Positions 9,571 through 19,480 of a stretch of DNA of 64,000 bases are shown piece after piece (position 1 is the first letter of the stretch; each line of letters begins with the position of its first letter). The stretch is taken from assembly GCA_007115705.1 (NCBI GenBank), contig QXEO01001027.1:494055-558054 (forward strand), read 5' to 3'. The position numbers and the translations under genes are program-made. The notes below the pieces were generated by a model. It was not told the DNA's origin, ran no database searches, and was given only the letters and a program-made list of their open reading frames with translations. The stretch is from Dactylis glomerata. Lineage: Eukaryota; Streptophyta; Magnoliopsida; Poales; Poaceae.

Positions 9571-9706
9571 CCCAAGATGAGAATCGTGGACGGAACGGAC
9601 TGCGTACAGGAGCCGGCCGACTACGTACGCAGAAATTGGTTGTTTTCCGATTCCGATAATTCGAAGTGTCCCGGTTCGCCTCGGTCTGTCGGTTGCTCGT
9701 TATAAG
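9571..9706 (+). promoter_or_regulatory. Promoter of the POP2-like gene
   Basis: A TATA-like CGTTATAAGTA at about 9696-9706 lies about 100 bp before the ATG at 9804. The upstream block is conserved in a second copy at 4091-4230, which supports a functional unit rather than chance similarity. Confidence 0.5.
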
Positions 9707-9803
9707 TAGATATGACCTCATCGCTGAGGGCATCGATCGATCCCCTCAGGCGCAAAGGAACTTGCCCCGTTTTTCTCTCGATTTGGGAACAAGGCCATCC
9801 AGC

Positions 9804-10646
9804 ATGTCGCCGCCGCCGCCTGATGAATCCGCCGGCGGAGGCAGGACCGTGCGGGTGGTCGACGTGTGGGCGCACAACGAGGCGGCGGAGCTTGCCCGCA
9901 TCCGTGGGCTCGCCTGGCACTTCAATGTCGTGGCGGTGGCCACGTCCATTGAGCTGCCGCCGGCGCCGCTCAGCCGCACCCTAGACGACAGCTACGAGGC
10001 CGTCCGCGCCGCCGTTGACCGCGTGCGCTCCACGCAGCTGGGCCTGGTTCTCGTCAGCCTCGCCAACGGCGATCTGCCCCCGGCCGGCCGCTTGTGGCGG
10101 TTCCACCTCGGGGAGGAGCGCGGCGAGGCCAACCCGCGCCGCCTGTTCGAGGGCCTCTGGTCCTACACCCGCGCCTGCATGCCCAGTGGTATCTGTGTCA
10201 CGCTGGACGGCGCGGCCGACGTGGCCTACCTGGTCAGGCACCTCAACGGCGGCGCCCTCCCGGCCCGCCGCGAGGCGTTCCTGTACCAATGCAACATCTT
10301 GTTCCCCCACCTGTACGACCTCAAGGTGCTGGCGGAGTGGAGCGCGGTGGGGGGCATGGTTCCACCGCTCGCCGCAGCCGCTGCTGCCGGAGGTGGTGAC
10401 GCGTTCCGCCGTTTCCTCGAGTTGGCACGGCAGTGGAAGTTCGGGAGATGGCCCTGTGGCTACAACGCGTTTATGTACGGTCTCGGCGCCGCTGACGACC
10501 AAGATCTCCTCTACTACAAGAGTCAGAAGATAAAGCACGACGAGGACTTGAGGCGAATCAAGGAGTACCTTCTTCAGAACAATGTTAGCACTAATAATCA
10601 TGATATTTGTATCTGCATATTTATTTTCGTATTTGCATGTAGTTAG
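9804..10646 (+). CDS. CAF1/POP2-family protein, catalytic acids lost; 3' end rewritten by LTR insertion
   Basis: The intronless frame has the CAF1 (CCR4-NOT deadenylase) layout: VRVVDVWAHN at the start, a 'VAVATSIELP' segment where active CAF1 has VAMDTEFPG, 'STQLGLVLVS..NGDLP', 'WRFHL', 'PRRLFEGL', the Exo II-like GAADVAYLVRHL (aspartate kept) and 'FPHLYDLKVLAEW'. The Exo I aspartate and glutamate are replaced by alanine and serine, so deadenylase activity is unlikely. CAF1 proteins shorten mRNA poly(A) tails. ATG 9804 follows the TATA box by about 100 nt. A retrotransposon begins at 10583; after codon 259 translation now runs into its LTR and stops at 10644-10646 (280 aa). The original end is at 12672-12717 (274 aa in all). 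Confidence 0.75.
   Translation: MSPPPPDESAGGGRTVRVVDVWAHNEAAELARIRGLAWHFNVVAVATSIELPPAPLSRTLDDSYEAVRAAVDRVRSTQLGLVLVSLANGDLPPAGRLWRFHLGEERGEANPRRLFEGLWSYTRACMPSGICVTLDGAADVAYLVRHLNGGALPARREAFLYQCNILFPHLYDLKVLAEWSAVGGMVPPLAAAAAAGGGDAFRRFLELARQWKFGRWPCGYNAFMYGLGAADDQDLLYYKSQKIKHDEDLRRIKEYLLQNNVSTNNHDICICIFIFVFACS
10578..10582. repeat. Target-site duplication AACAA (left copy)
   Basis: AACAA directly before the 5' LTR repeats exactly at 12667-12671 after the 3' LTR. Confidence 0.95.
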
Positions 10647-11102
10647 TCTGTCAAGATAGGTATGCAGTTGTACGTGTGATACGTACGGCTAATGGTTTCA
10701 GATGGGACTGCATCCATGGCGAGAGGCCAGCGCGCCGCGTGATGCCGGTTGCGTTGCCGTGAGAAACGGTACTGCAAGAAGTGGTGAAGCCAACGGCCTG
10801 CATGAGAGTTAGCTGAGTGAATAGTTCATGATGAATTAGTGTAGAAACTAGCTGGGTGCGTCCGAGTCTTGTGGATCTCCGCCAAGCTAGCTAAGGGAGT
10901 TAGTCGTGCGTGGTGTGCATGTTTCACTAGGATAGGTTGTGCTGGTAGTGGGAGTATGGAGTTAGTGGCACAAAGTCTAGCTAGCTATTTATATTCTGCA
11001 TCCATCGAGTTGTAAACCGTGTTAAGAAATACAGAGTAGAGAAAAGGCGTGAGGCCAACAAAAAATCTTCAGTGTGTGTTCTTCTGTGAGCTGTGCGATA
11101 CA

Positions 11103-11136
<34 letters not shown>

Positions 11137-11165
11137 TCAGAGAGTTGAGAGATTCAACTCCAACA
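10583..11165 (+). repeat. 5' LTR of the TR-GAG element
   Basis: 583 bp, starts TGTTAGCACTAATAATC and ends TTCAACTCCAACA. It contains 'ctatttatattctg' (possible TATA region, about 10984-10997) and a GA array at about 11105-11134 that is 14 bp longer than in the 3' LTR. Its first 64 bp now supply the C-terminal codons and stop of the POP2-like gene. Confidence 0.93.
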
Positions 11166-11182
11166 CTTGGTATCAGAGCCGG

Positions 11183-12064
11183 ATGACGAAGACGATGCCG
11201 CGGGACGACGACGCTGCTGCTGCGAGTGGAGCCATGGTGACCAGCGGCTCAGGCGGGTTGGTGACAGCAGTGGTGGCGGCCGCCGGCAAGGTGCCGGTGC
11301 CTCTGCTGACCCGAACCAACTACTCGGCTTGGGCGATGAGGATGAAGTACCTCATGCGCGCGCACGGCGCATGGGGTGTTGTTGATGCGGAGCGCTCGTC
11401 CAAGGAGGCAGCTGATGGGAGCAAGAAGGAGATGGCCATGACCATCCTCTCCCAGGGAATTGACGACGAGACGCTGCTGCGTGTTGCAGAGAAGGAGACC
11501 GCAGCGGATGTGTGGGCGGCGCTGCGCTCCATGCATGTGGGTGCCGAGCGCGTCCGGGAGGCGAGGATCCAATCCTTGCGCTCGGATTTTGACGCCCTCA
11601 AGATGTCTTATGCAGAATCGGTGGATGACTTCGCAGCGAAGTTCACGTCGCTGGTGGGACGTATTCGTGAGCTTGGCGACCCGATGGAGGAGAAGTACGT
11701 CGTGAAGAAGCTGCTGCGAGCCGTCTCCAAGAAGTACATCAACATAGCTTCCTCCATTGGGCTATTCTGTGACGTGAACAAGATGTCCATGGAGGAGGCC
11801 ATTGGGTCGCTGAAGGCGCATGAGGAGCTCCTCAAGGGACAAGAGGAGGACGGAGGAGAAGAGCAACTTCTCATGGCGAGGGGACACGGCTCGTCGCGAG
11901 GACGCGGCTGTGGCCATGGTGGAGGGCGCAAAGACAAAAGCAAGGTAGAGTGCTACCACTGCCATGAATTAGGACATTTTGCTTGGGAGTGTCCTGAGAA
12001 GAAGAAGGAGGGGAAAGCTTTGCTGGCTAGAGGCTACGACGACGACGAACCAGCCCTGCTTTGA
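11183..12064 (+). CDS. gag: Copia-type Gag with CCHC zinc knuckle
   Basis: This 293-residue protein forms the virus-like particle. The LTRTNYSAWAMRMKYLMRA segment (about 41-60) is the N-terminal signature of the UBN2/Copia Gag family. The central part (about 85-215) is the usual helical Gag core ('EKETAADVWAALRSMHVGAERVREARIQSL..'), followed by an arginine/glycine-rich stretch and a single zinc knuckle CYHCHELGHFAWEC (CX2CX4HX4C, about 257-270). The frame is intact and ends in its own stop 36 bp before the 3' LTR, so Gag is the only product. ATG 11183 is 3 nt after the PBS. Confidence 0.9.
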   Translation: MTKTMPRDDDAAAASGAMVTSGSGGLVTAVVAAAGKVPVPLLTRTNYSAWAMRMKYLMRAHGAWGVVDAERSSKEAADGSKKEMAMTILSQGIDDETLLRVAEKETAADVWAALRSMHVGAERVREARIQSLRSDFDALKMSYAESVDDFAAKFTSLVGRIRELGDPMEEKYVVKKLLRAVSKKYINIASSIGLFCDVNKMSMEEAIGSLKAHEELLKGQEEDGGEEQLLMARGHGSSRGRGCGHGGGRKDKSKVECYHCHELGHFAWECPEKKKEGKALLARGYDDDEPALL

Positions 12065-12100
12065 AGCAGCATGAAGAACATATCATGATTAGGGGGTGAT

Positions 12101-12666
12101 TGTTAGCACTAATCATGATATTTGTATCTGCATATTTATTTTCGTATTTCCATGTAGTTAGTCTGTCAAGATAGGTATGCAGTTGTACGTGTGATACGTA
12201 CGGCTAATGGTTTCAGATGGGACTGCATCCATGGCGAGAGGCCAGCGCGCCGCGTGATGCCGGTTGCGTTGCCGTGAGAAACGGTACTGCAAGAAGTGGT
12301 GAAGCCAACGGCCTGCATGAGAGTTAGCTGAGTGAATAGTTCATGATGAATTAGTGTAGAAACTAGCAGGGTGCGTCCGAGTCTTGTGGATCTCCGCCAA
12401 GCTAGCTAAGGGAGTTAGTCGTGCGTGGTGTGCATGTTTCACTAGGATAGGTTGTGCTGGTAGTGGGAGTATGGAGTTAGTGGCACAAAGTCTAGCTAGC
12501 TATTTATATTCTGCATCCATCGAGTTGTAAACCGTGTTAAGAAATACAGAGTAGAGAAAAGGCGTGAGGCCAACAAAAAATCTTCAGTGTGTGTTCTTCT
12601 GTGAGCTGTGCGATACAGCTGAGAGAGAGAGAGAGGTTCAGAGAGTTGAGAGATTCAACTCCAACA
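12101..12666 (+). repeat. 3' LTR of the TR-GAG element
   Basis: 566 bp, TGTTAGCACTAATCATG...CCAACA, nearly identical to the 5' LTR; the length difference of 17 bp is a TAA deletion plus seven fewer GA units. It is followed by TSD AACAA. Confidence 0.93.
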
Positions 12667-12781
12667 AACAACGACGAGGAATTCGTCACGCAGAAGTTGC
12701 TTCCTATGCTTAGGTGATTTTTCCTTGTTCGATCAGTACTTGTCTTGCGGTGGGTAACTGTAATTTCTGTGAAGTAATAAA
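12667..12781 (+). pseudogene. Displaced 3' end of the POP2-like gene with polyadenylation signal
   Basis: After the second AACAA the bases continue the POP2-like frame exactly. The split codon AA|C (10581-10582 plus 12672) is followed by 14 codons ending ...PMLR and TGA at 12715-12717. AATAAA at 12776-12781 is a plausible polyadenylation signal. These codons are no longer read by the interrupted gene unless the element is spliced out. Confidence 0.85.
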
Positions 12782-13042
12782 GTCTACACTACAGTGTTGT
12801 GTGTGCAAATTATTCATAAAAATCGGCGGCGGCTCGTCGAGGTGGGTCACGCAGGAATCGAGCGACGGCAGCCGTGGCCGCAAAACGGACCGTCATCTGT
12901 GTGCAGATCGCCATCAATCCCTAAACATATCTCGTCTCTTCTCAGTCCTCACTCCTGCTTGTGAACCAGGCGGTGGCGTCTCTCTCCGCAGGCGTCCGGA
13001 AACGCGATGGCCGGGAGCAGGAAGAGCGAGCTGCGGAGACAA

Positions 13043-15350
13043 AAAAAAAGTCTTCTTAAAGCTACCGTAGGAGAATTCTAATGTTCTTTGTAGTGCTTTT
13101 TTTTTGACCAATTTCATATCTGCCTTTTAAGTGGTGAAGTCTAAATAAAAAAATTGCTTTCGTCGTGCCAATCTTCTATTAGAAGTAGTTAGTGGTTAGA
13201 GTGTGTTTTTTGCTCGTTGCATATCTACCATTTAAATGGTGAAGGTTAAAAGAAAAACCTTCTTAAAGTTACCACAAGAAACTTGTACTATAGAGGAAGA
13301 CAGTTACTATTAAATAGTTGTGAGGGAAATTCATGATAAATACAGACCGCTCTTGTACAAATAGGAAAATAATGTTGAACAATTGCTATCAAGAAATTGT
13401 GCACCATTGAGAACAAGCTGTTAGATAATTATTGCCAAAATTACTATCATTACTGTAGGAAAATTATAGTTCAAATTGACTATTTTTGCTGAAGAATTAC
13501 CATTTCTGCACTGTCGAAGAAATACTGCTACAAATTTGGCTTCAAAGAATTAAGCACCACCGAAGAGCTATTGCTGGAGAATTACTGCGGTTGAAGAGTT
13601 ATGTGGGAAACTCTTTTTAGAGAAGAACCATTGTCGAGAAATTGTAGTTGAAAAATAACTATTAACCCCTCTAGTCAGAAATAACCGTCGGTGATTTTCT
13701 ATTAATTTAGGAAAAAGGTCATACTAAGTCTCCGACACTTATTTCCGATCAGAGGAAGTAGTTAGTTATAATTGAAATTACTGTCGGAGTGAATTATACT
13801 TGGGGTTGAAGATTTTTGTAGAATAATTGCTATACGAATTTACCGCAGGAAGTAACTATCACAAATTACTATTAGGTAATTACCATCGAAATTACTATTG
13901 GACTGAATTACACTTAGTGTTGTATTTACTCCAGGAAACAACTTTTGAAAATTAATGTTAGATAATTATCATCAAAATTACTGTTGGATTGAATTACACT
14001 TAGAGTTGATTTTTTTATCATAAAATTTACTGCATGCCGTGTGTTAATTTTATAGTAGATTATTACTTATTTGGAGTGTTCTTATTGACGTGATGTTAAA
14101 AATTATTATTTGATAATTATAGCTGAAATTACTGGCGGAGTGTATTACACTTGGGTTGAAGATTTTAACTTATTTGGAGTGTGCGTTTTTTGAGTCGTTA
14201 CGTACCTACCTTTTGACAATTGAAGCTTATAAAAAGTCTTGTCAAAATTATCGCAGGAGAATCCTTATGTTCTTTGGAGAGTGTGTTTTTTTTACCAATT
14301 TCATATCTATTATTTAAGTGGTGAAGATTAAATCAAAATTTTGCACTCGTCATGCTAATCTTCTAGTAGAAGTAGTTAGTGGTTAGAGTGTGTTTTTTTG
14401 TCATTGCATATCTACCATTTGAATGGTGAAGGTTAAAAGAAAAGTCTTATTAAAGTTACCGTAGAAAAACTTGTACTAGAGAGGAAGTCACTTACTGTTG
14501 AATACTTGTGTGGGAAATTCATGTTAAATACTTACCACTCTTGTACCAATAGGAAAATAATATTTATAAATTGCCGTCAAGAAATTGCGCACCGTTGACA
14601 ACATATTGTTAGAAAATTATCGCCAAATTACTGTTGAATGATTACTGTAGGTGGATTATAGTTCGAGTTGAATAATTTTGTAGAAGAATTACTGTTCCCA
14701 CACCATTGAAGAAATACTGCTACAAAATTAGCTTCAAACAATCAAGCATCGCTGAACTAATGTTGGAAAATTAGCGCGATCGAATAATTATGTGGAAAAT
14801 TCTTATCAAAGAGGAATTACTACCGAGAAATTGTTGTTGAAAAATAACTAATTTTCTAGTAGAAGTAGTTATTGGTTAGAGTCTGTTTTTTGGCCGTTGC
14901 ATATCTACCACTTAAATGATGATGGTTAAAATTAAAACCTTCTCAAAGTTACCATATGAAAACTTGTAATACACAAGAAGCAGTTACTGTTGAAGAGTTG
15001 TGAGGGAAATTCATGTCAAATAATTACTGCTCTTTTATCGATAGAAAAATAATATTGATAAATTGCCATCAAGAAATTGCGCACCATTGAAAAACTATTG
15101 TTCGATAATTATCACTGAAATTACTATAGGATAATTACTACAGTTGAATTACAATTTTGGTTGAATAATTTTGTCAAAGAATTACTGTTCCTGCAGGTTG
15201 AAGAAATACTGCTAAAAATTGGCTTTGAATAATTAAGCGTGGCTGAAGAGTTACTATTGGAGAATTAGTGCGGTTGGAGAAGTTATGTGGGAAACTCTTA
15301 TTAGAGAAGAATCATTGTCGAGAAATTGCAGTTGAAAAATAACTATTAGA
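13043..15350. repeat. Higher-order AT-rich repeat array (A' B A B B)
   Basis: A partial unit A (13043-13182) is followed by unit B (about 13183-13670), unit A copy 2 (13731-14370), and two further B units (14373-14855 and 14862-15350). Each B unit of about 485 bp starts 'agaagtagtta.tggttagagt' and includes 'aagaaattgcgcaccattga', 'gaagaaatactgctac' and ends 'gttgaaaaataacta'. Copies are diverged by roughly 15-25% by eye. There is no coding capacity and the family is unknown. Unit A also occurs at 7813-8453, left of the POP2-like locus. Confidence 0.75.
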
Positions 15351-15402
15351 TTATTATTGTTGAAATTATTGCATCGCGAAGAAGGCGCTTGAAAATAACT
15401 TT

Positions 15403-16207
15403 TAGGTGAGCCAAATTGATCTTCAAAATGGCTTTGACATGGAGGACTTACAACAATTTATCACCCTTTCAGAACATGTCTCCAGGGTCCAACTTGACCA
15501 CCATAGACCTGACACCATCAAATGGAAATTCACTAAGGATGGGAAGTACACCACATCTTGCACTTACAAGATGCAATTTGAAGGTCTAGTTTCCACTACT
15601 CACAATGCCTCGTTATGGAAGGTGTGGGCACCCCCAAAATGCAAAATCTTTGCATGGTTAGCCACGCAAGATAGGATATGGACATCGGATCGTCTTCAAA
15701 GAAGAGGGTGGAACAATTGTGGTAATTGCCCCCTATGCAACCAAGTCCAAGAATTCAGGGCTCACCATCTATAGAAGTGTAGATTTACTTTAAGAATTTT
15801 GAAGGAGGTTCTTGCATGATGTGGCATTCAAAGCATTTCCCCAACATCCGGGGAAACTGAAGCTTTCGTCGATGATTGGTTGAATAAGCTTGCTCTTGAT
15901 AAAGGCAAGAAAAGTAAGGCAATGGCATCGATGATCATGCTAGTCTCGTGGGTAGTGTGGAAGGAACAAAATGCGAGGGTCTTTCGTCACCACTATTTTA
16001 CCGGGGCGACGACCGTTTGAAAAATTAAAGAGGAGGCACATGTGTGGAACCTAGTTAGGGAATTTTATTTGAGAAATGTAATATCGGGAGAGTAGACTTT
16101 TGTTGTATTCGGTGCGCTTTGGCTTTGCCCAAGGCGATGTTGTGAACTCTTAAACCTTCTTCTCTATTGATGAAAATGGCAAGTCTTTGCCTCGTTTCAA
16201 AAAAAAG
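15403..16207 (+). pseudogene. LINE 3' fragment: zf-RVT domain and tail
   Basis: The first 122 codons from 15406 read ...TIKWKFTKDGKYTTSCTYKMQF...LWKVWAPPKCKIFAWLATQDRIWTSDRLQRRGWNNCGNCPLC..., the zinc-binding (zf-RVT) region of a plant LINE ORF2. The frame continues past stops at 15772 and about 15817 with 'MASMIMLVSWVVWKEQNARVFR', the usual C-terminus, and ends in an A-rich tail near 16200. It is 5'-truncated and broken. It resembles the LINE at 23.0-25.5 kb. Confidence 0.8.
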
Positions 16208-17329
16208 ATGAATCTTTTCTACAAACTTCAATTCTATGTGACAAGGAAGGCAACTTTTACAGTACGTTTTCTTAAATCATACAACTCCTAGAAGAGACGC
16301 TAGTGTCAAAGGCCGATTATCAAACCGAAACGTATGTTGACAAAAAGAGAATTAAATCTACCACACCACAAGAACCTCTGCCAGCATCTTCATACCCCGA
16401 AACCAGCATAACAACCGGCGCCATCGCACACCCAGAACCTAGCCGCTGCTGCATGGCCAGTCCCTGCCTTCGCTGCATGCTCAGTCCCCGCCACCGCTAC
16501 ACGCCTAGACCTGTTGCCAAATCGTCTGCCAAATCGTCTGCCAGTGTCTTGCCGTTAAATCCTCCGCCACCACCACAAGGGACGTGTGGAGGGGAGTAAA
16601 TGAAATTGTGTTTTTTGATTTCGTTTGTACACCGACGTTCTGTCGAGATTGCTCGGACGTTGGCCCGGCCTTCTCGTTTGTGTGCCAGGCGGAAGGCCAT
16701 CCACTCTTGGAGTTAGGGTCAGCAGCGCCCGGTCGTGACGAGCTGGGTCACGGCGGGGTCCGATCGGATCATGACTGGCCGACGTCGTCTAGGAACGATG
16801 GGTCCTCCATGAAGGATGGTCGACCGTCAACCGCGGGGGTGGAAGGTAGGGGTGTTGTGATGCTGAAGACGTGCAAAGGAGGTGCAGCATCATAGGCTCG
16901 CCGGCGTATTGTCCATCTGGCCGTCATTCGCCCCGATGGTGGTGATAGGCGGCACCAGGGAGGAGCCCGTCGATGCGGCCGTGCTGCAGGAGGTCGCGGG
17001 GTTGGTTGCGCTGTTGCTGGTGCTGCTTTGCACGGACGGCGGCCGCTGCGGCGGTTCGGCAAGGCCACTGGGGAGAGATTGGCCAAGAGAGAGAGGCTAG
17101 CCAACGATGTTGACTGTGCGGCTGCCAACGAGCGACCTATGGTTTGGGTCTGTTTGATTATAGGCTGGGGGCGGGACCCATCTACTAAACGTGGCGATTT
17201 TCAGAGTAGTATGAATGGGACTATTCTTTTTTTGGAGATTAGTATGAATTGATATGGATCATTAGATATAGGAAAATAGATGGCTAATATTCACTTAGGG
17301 GTACCACAAAAATCTTCTTTATTTTAAGA
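16208..17329. other. No confident gene; GC-rich open frame on the minus strand
   Basis: The minus-strand frame 17128-16769 (119 codons) starts MAAAQSTSLASLSLLANLSP..., which looks like a plastid transit peptide, but nothing after it is recognisable and it ends in a stop. Given the Helitron-like end at 17361, this may be a captured first exon. Confidence 0.25.
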
Positions 17330-17361
17330 ATCCCGCAGCAAGGCACAGGCATTATAACTAG
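17328..17361 (+). mobile_element. Degenerate Helitron-like 3' terminus
   Basis: CCCGCAGCAAGGCACAGG, then CATTATAA, then CTAG resembles the CCCGTAGCAACGCACGGG-CATTTTA-CTAG end common in grass Helitrons. The hairpin is damaged by substitutions. The upstream 5' end was not found. Confidence 0.35.
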
Positions 17362-18430
17362 TAAAAATAAACAGAGGGTGTACATGACATGGAATTGTCG
17401 CTTCTCATCACGTATGAAGTTTAACATGTCATCTGGCAGACCTCGATCAACAGCTGTAGCTTCATAACAAATCCCAGGTCTTTGTAAGCGTGATAGGTAC
17501 TCCAGGCAACCGATTAATCACGGAACGACAGATGTCCAATCAAATCTGCATACGCCCACTCTACCAGAACACCTTTGTCTCTGTAAATCGCTGTTGTATT
17601 TGCCAAATCGCCGTTGACGAGAAACTCAACAAAATCGTTGTTGTATTTGCCACCTGCTGTGTTAATCTGCAAATTGATTTCGTATGCACGGACTCAGGGG
17701 ATGTGTAATGAAAAGCAAAGACGATGCCAAGTTGGACAACGTCCCTATTGTTGACCACGTCATGAACACTATTGTACCACTTCGAGGAAGTGAACATATG
17801 CCCACTCATAGCAGCGCTCAAGCTTGCGGCGAATTTAAGATCTAGCGCTTGATGGTACCGAAGACTGGATAGCCATTTTCTCGGTCAACAGTCAACACCC
17901 TCCAATCTGGAGGACAGGACGCTTGTACTTGTCCAAGTATGCAGGGGGCGGTGCCGAGCGAGCAGACCATGTCATAGCGGCCGTGGCGTTGTGCCCCTAA
18001 AGCGGCAAGGTGAGGTCGATGCCGAGCGGGCCGGCAGTGTGGTGGCGGCCGCAGAACCGTGCCCCTAAAGCAGTGTGGAGGGGGTCGGCGCCAGACGAGC
18101 AGGCCTTGTCGTAGCGGCCGTTGAAGTAGGGCCATGAAGCCGCGAGGAGGGTGTCGGCGCTGAGCGAGCTGGTGATGTCGGGGCGCCGTCTCCTCCACCG
18201 CAAGGCTAGGCGCTTTGACGCAAAATCCCTGGCCCTTCGGCGGTGGGGCACCCTCTCCGTTGACAGAAGCTCCCCAGCGGGCTGCCCACGGGGACAACCA
18301 ATGGCTGGCGGCGCAGTGGTTGCCGTCGTGGCGAAGGGTCGTTAGGCATGGAAGCCGGTCCATGGCCACGGCGGTGTCTGGATTCGTTCCCTAATCTTGA
18401 ATAGTATTGGAAATTGAGGATTGGAATCAA
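17362..18430 (-). other. Gene-fragment region with 65-bp coding-like repeats
   Basis: Between 17942 and 18200 about four diverged units of roughly 65 bp follow each other. On the minus strand they encode 'GRYDKACSSGADPLHTALGA'-like repeats, interrupted by a stop at 17997. Upstream the minus strand is open with proline/arginine-rich residues. I do not recognise the family. Nothing is recognised in 17362-17941. Confidence 0.3.
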
Positions 18431-18671
18431 GTATAAGCGCCGCCGCGACCATTGCTTATTTATGAACCTGAATATGTTTTCTTATCGCGAAGATGATTAC
18501 AGTTGTTTTGTTCTCGAATTTTGGCTAGTTTTAAAACCCTTTATTATGTGGTAGTTCATTATGCATCATGGGCTTGATGATTGGTTGTCATATGGACTGA
18601 TACATATATTACTCCTTGTGTTTCTAAGAAACTTAGTACAAAACAACCTAACGTATATGTAATCTTTTTGT

Positions 18672-19480
18672 TAAAAACCTCATGTCTGCAAGAATTCGAA
18701 TTTCACCTTTATACTAAACATTTTTACTTTTTCATATTGACAACTTAGATCATTTTGTAAACATAAACTATTTTTCATGTATCTAATCTTTAGTTCTATT
18801 TTTCTATTTTATCTAGCAATGGTAACCACTTTTATCATTACACATAAGTTTATAGCAGAAATATTTAGTTAAGAATATTACATTATATCTTTTATAACTG
18901 TGTCGGGGCATAGCTGAATTATACCAAGGCAAAATTAAGTCACATTCATCTACAAACAAATTGTGACACTTCCATATAATATGGTGTGTTCATACACGGC
19001 TTTGTGCCAATTCAATTTTGTATAAATATCTTGATAGATGATTCTATGATGTATGAGTCTGACCAAGTATCCTAATTGACTAAAAACCTCATGTGTGTAA
19101 GAATTAGAATTTCACCTTTTATACTAAATGTTTTTACTTTTTCATATTGACAACTTAGATCATTTTGTAAAAAGAAACTATTTTGTCATGTATCTAATGT
19201 TTAGTTCGAGTTTTCTATCATATATAGTAATGGTAACCCTTTTATCAAGACACATAAGTGTTATAGCAGAACTATTTAGTTAGGAATATTATATTATATG
19301 TTTTATAACTGTGTCGGGGCATAGCTGAATTACACCAAGGCTCACATTCATCTAAAAACAATTTGTGAGACTTCCATGTAATATAGTGTCTTCATATACG
19401 CTTATGCCAATTCAATTTTGTATAAATATCTTGATAGATGGTTCTATGATGTATGAGTCTGATCAAGTATCCTAACTGAC
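18672..19480. repeat. 400-bp direct tandem duplication
   Basis: Copy 1 is 18672-19080 and copy 2 is 19081-19480. Both run from 'TAAAAACCTCATGT' to 'CAAGTATCCTAA.TGAC' with the same internal order ('gtcggggcatagctgaatta', 'tgccaattcaattttgtata'). They differ by about 5-8% and small indels. The sequence is AT-rich and non-coding; origin unknown. Confidence 0.85.

Larger units (their letters stand above)
10583..12666 (+). mobile_element. Complete gag-only LTR retrotransposon (TR-GAG type)
   Basis: 5' LTR 10583-11165, primer-binding site 11168-11180 (TGGTATCAGAGCC, initiator Met tRNA), gag 11183-12064, polypurine tract AGGGGGTGAT at 12091-12100, 3' LTR 12101-12666, TSD AACAA on both sides. No protease, integrase or reverse transcriptase is present and no space exists for them. 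The LTRs differ by eye at two bases, a 3-bp indel and the length of a GA array. The Met-tRNA PBS and gag type place it with Copia-derived elements. It must use enzymes of another element in trans. Confidence 0.92.

Noticed and set aside
9981..10601. 206-codon minus-strand open frame opposite the POP2-like gene
   Set aside because: It is a GC-rich shadow of the sense gene; the sense strand has recognisable CAF1 motifs and a promoter, the antisense has neither.
11105..11134. GA-repeat as a regulatory element
   Set aside because: It is a microsatellite inside the LTR that differs in length between the two LTRs; no evidence of function.
13183..15350. Possible CRISPR-like or centromeric satellite array
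   Set aside because: Units are about 485 bp, diverged and interspersed with unit A; there are no short direct repeats with unique spacers, and only three copies.
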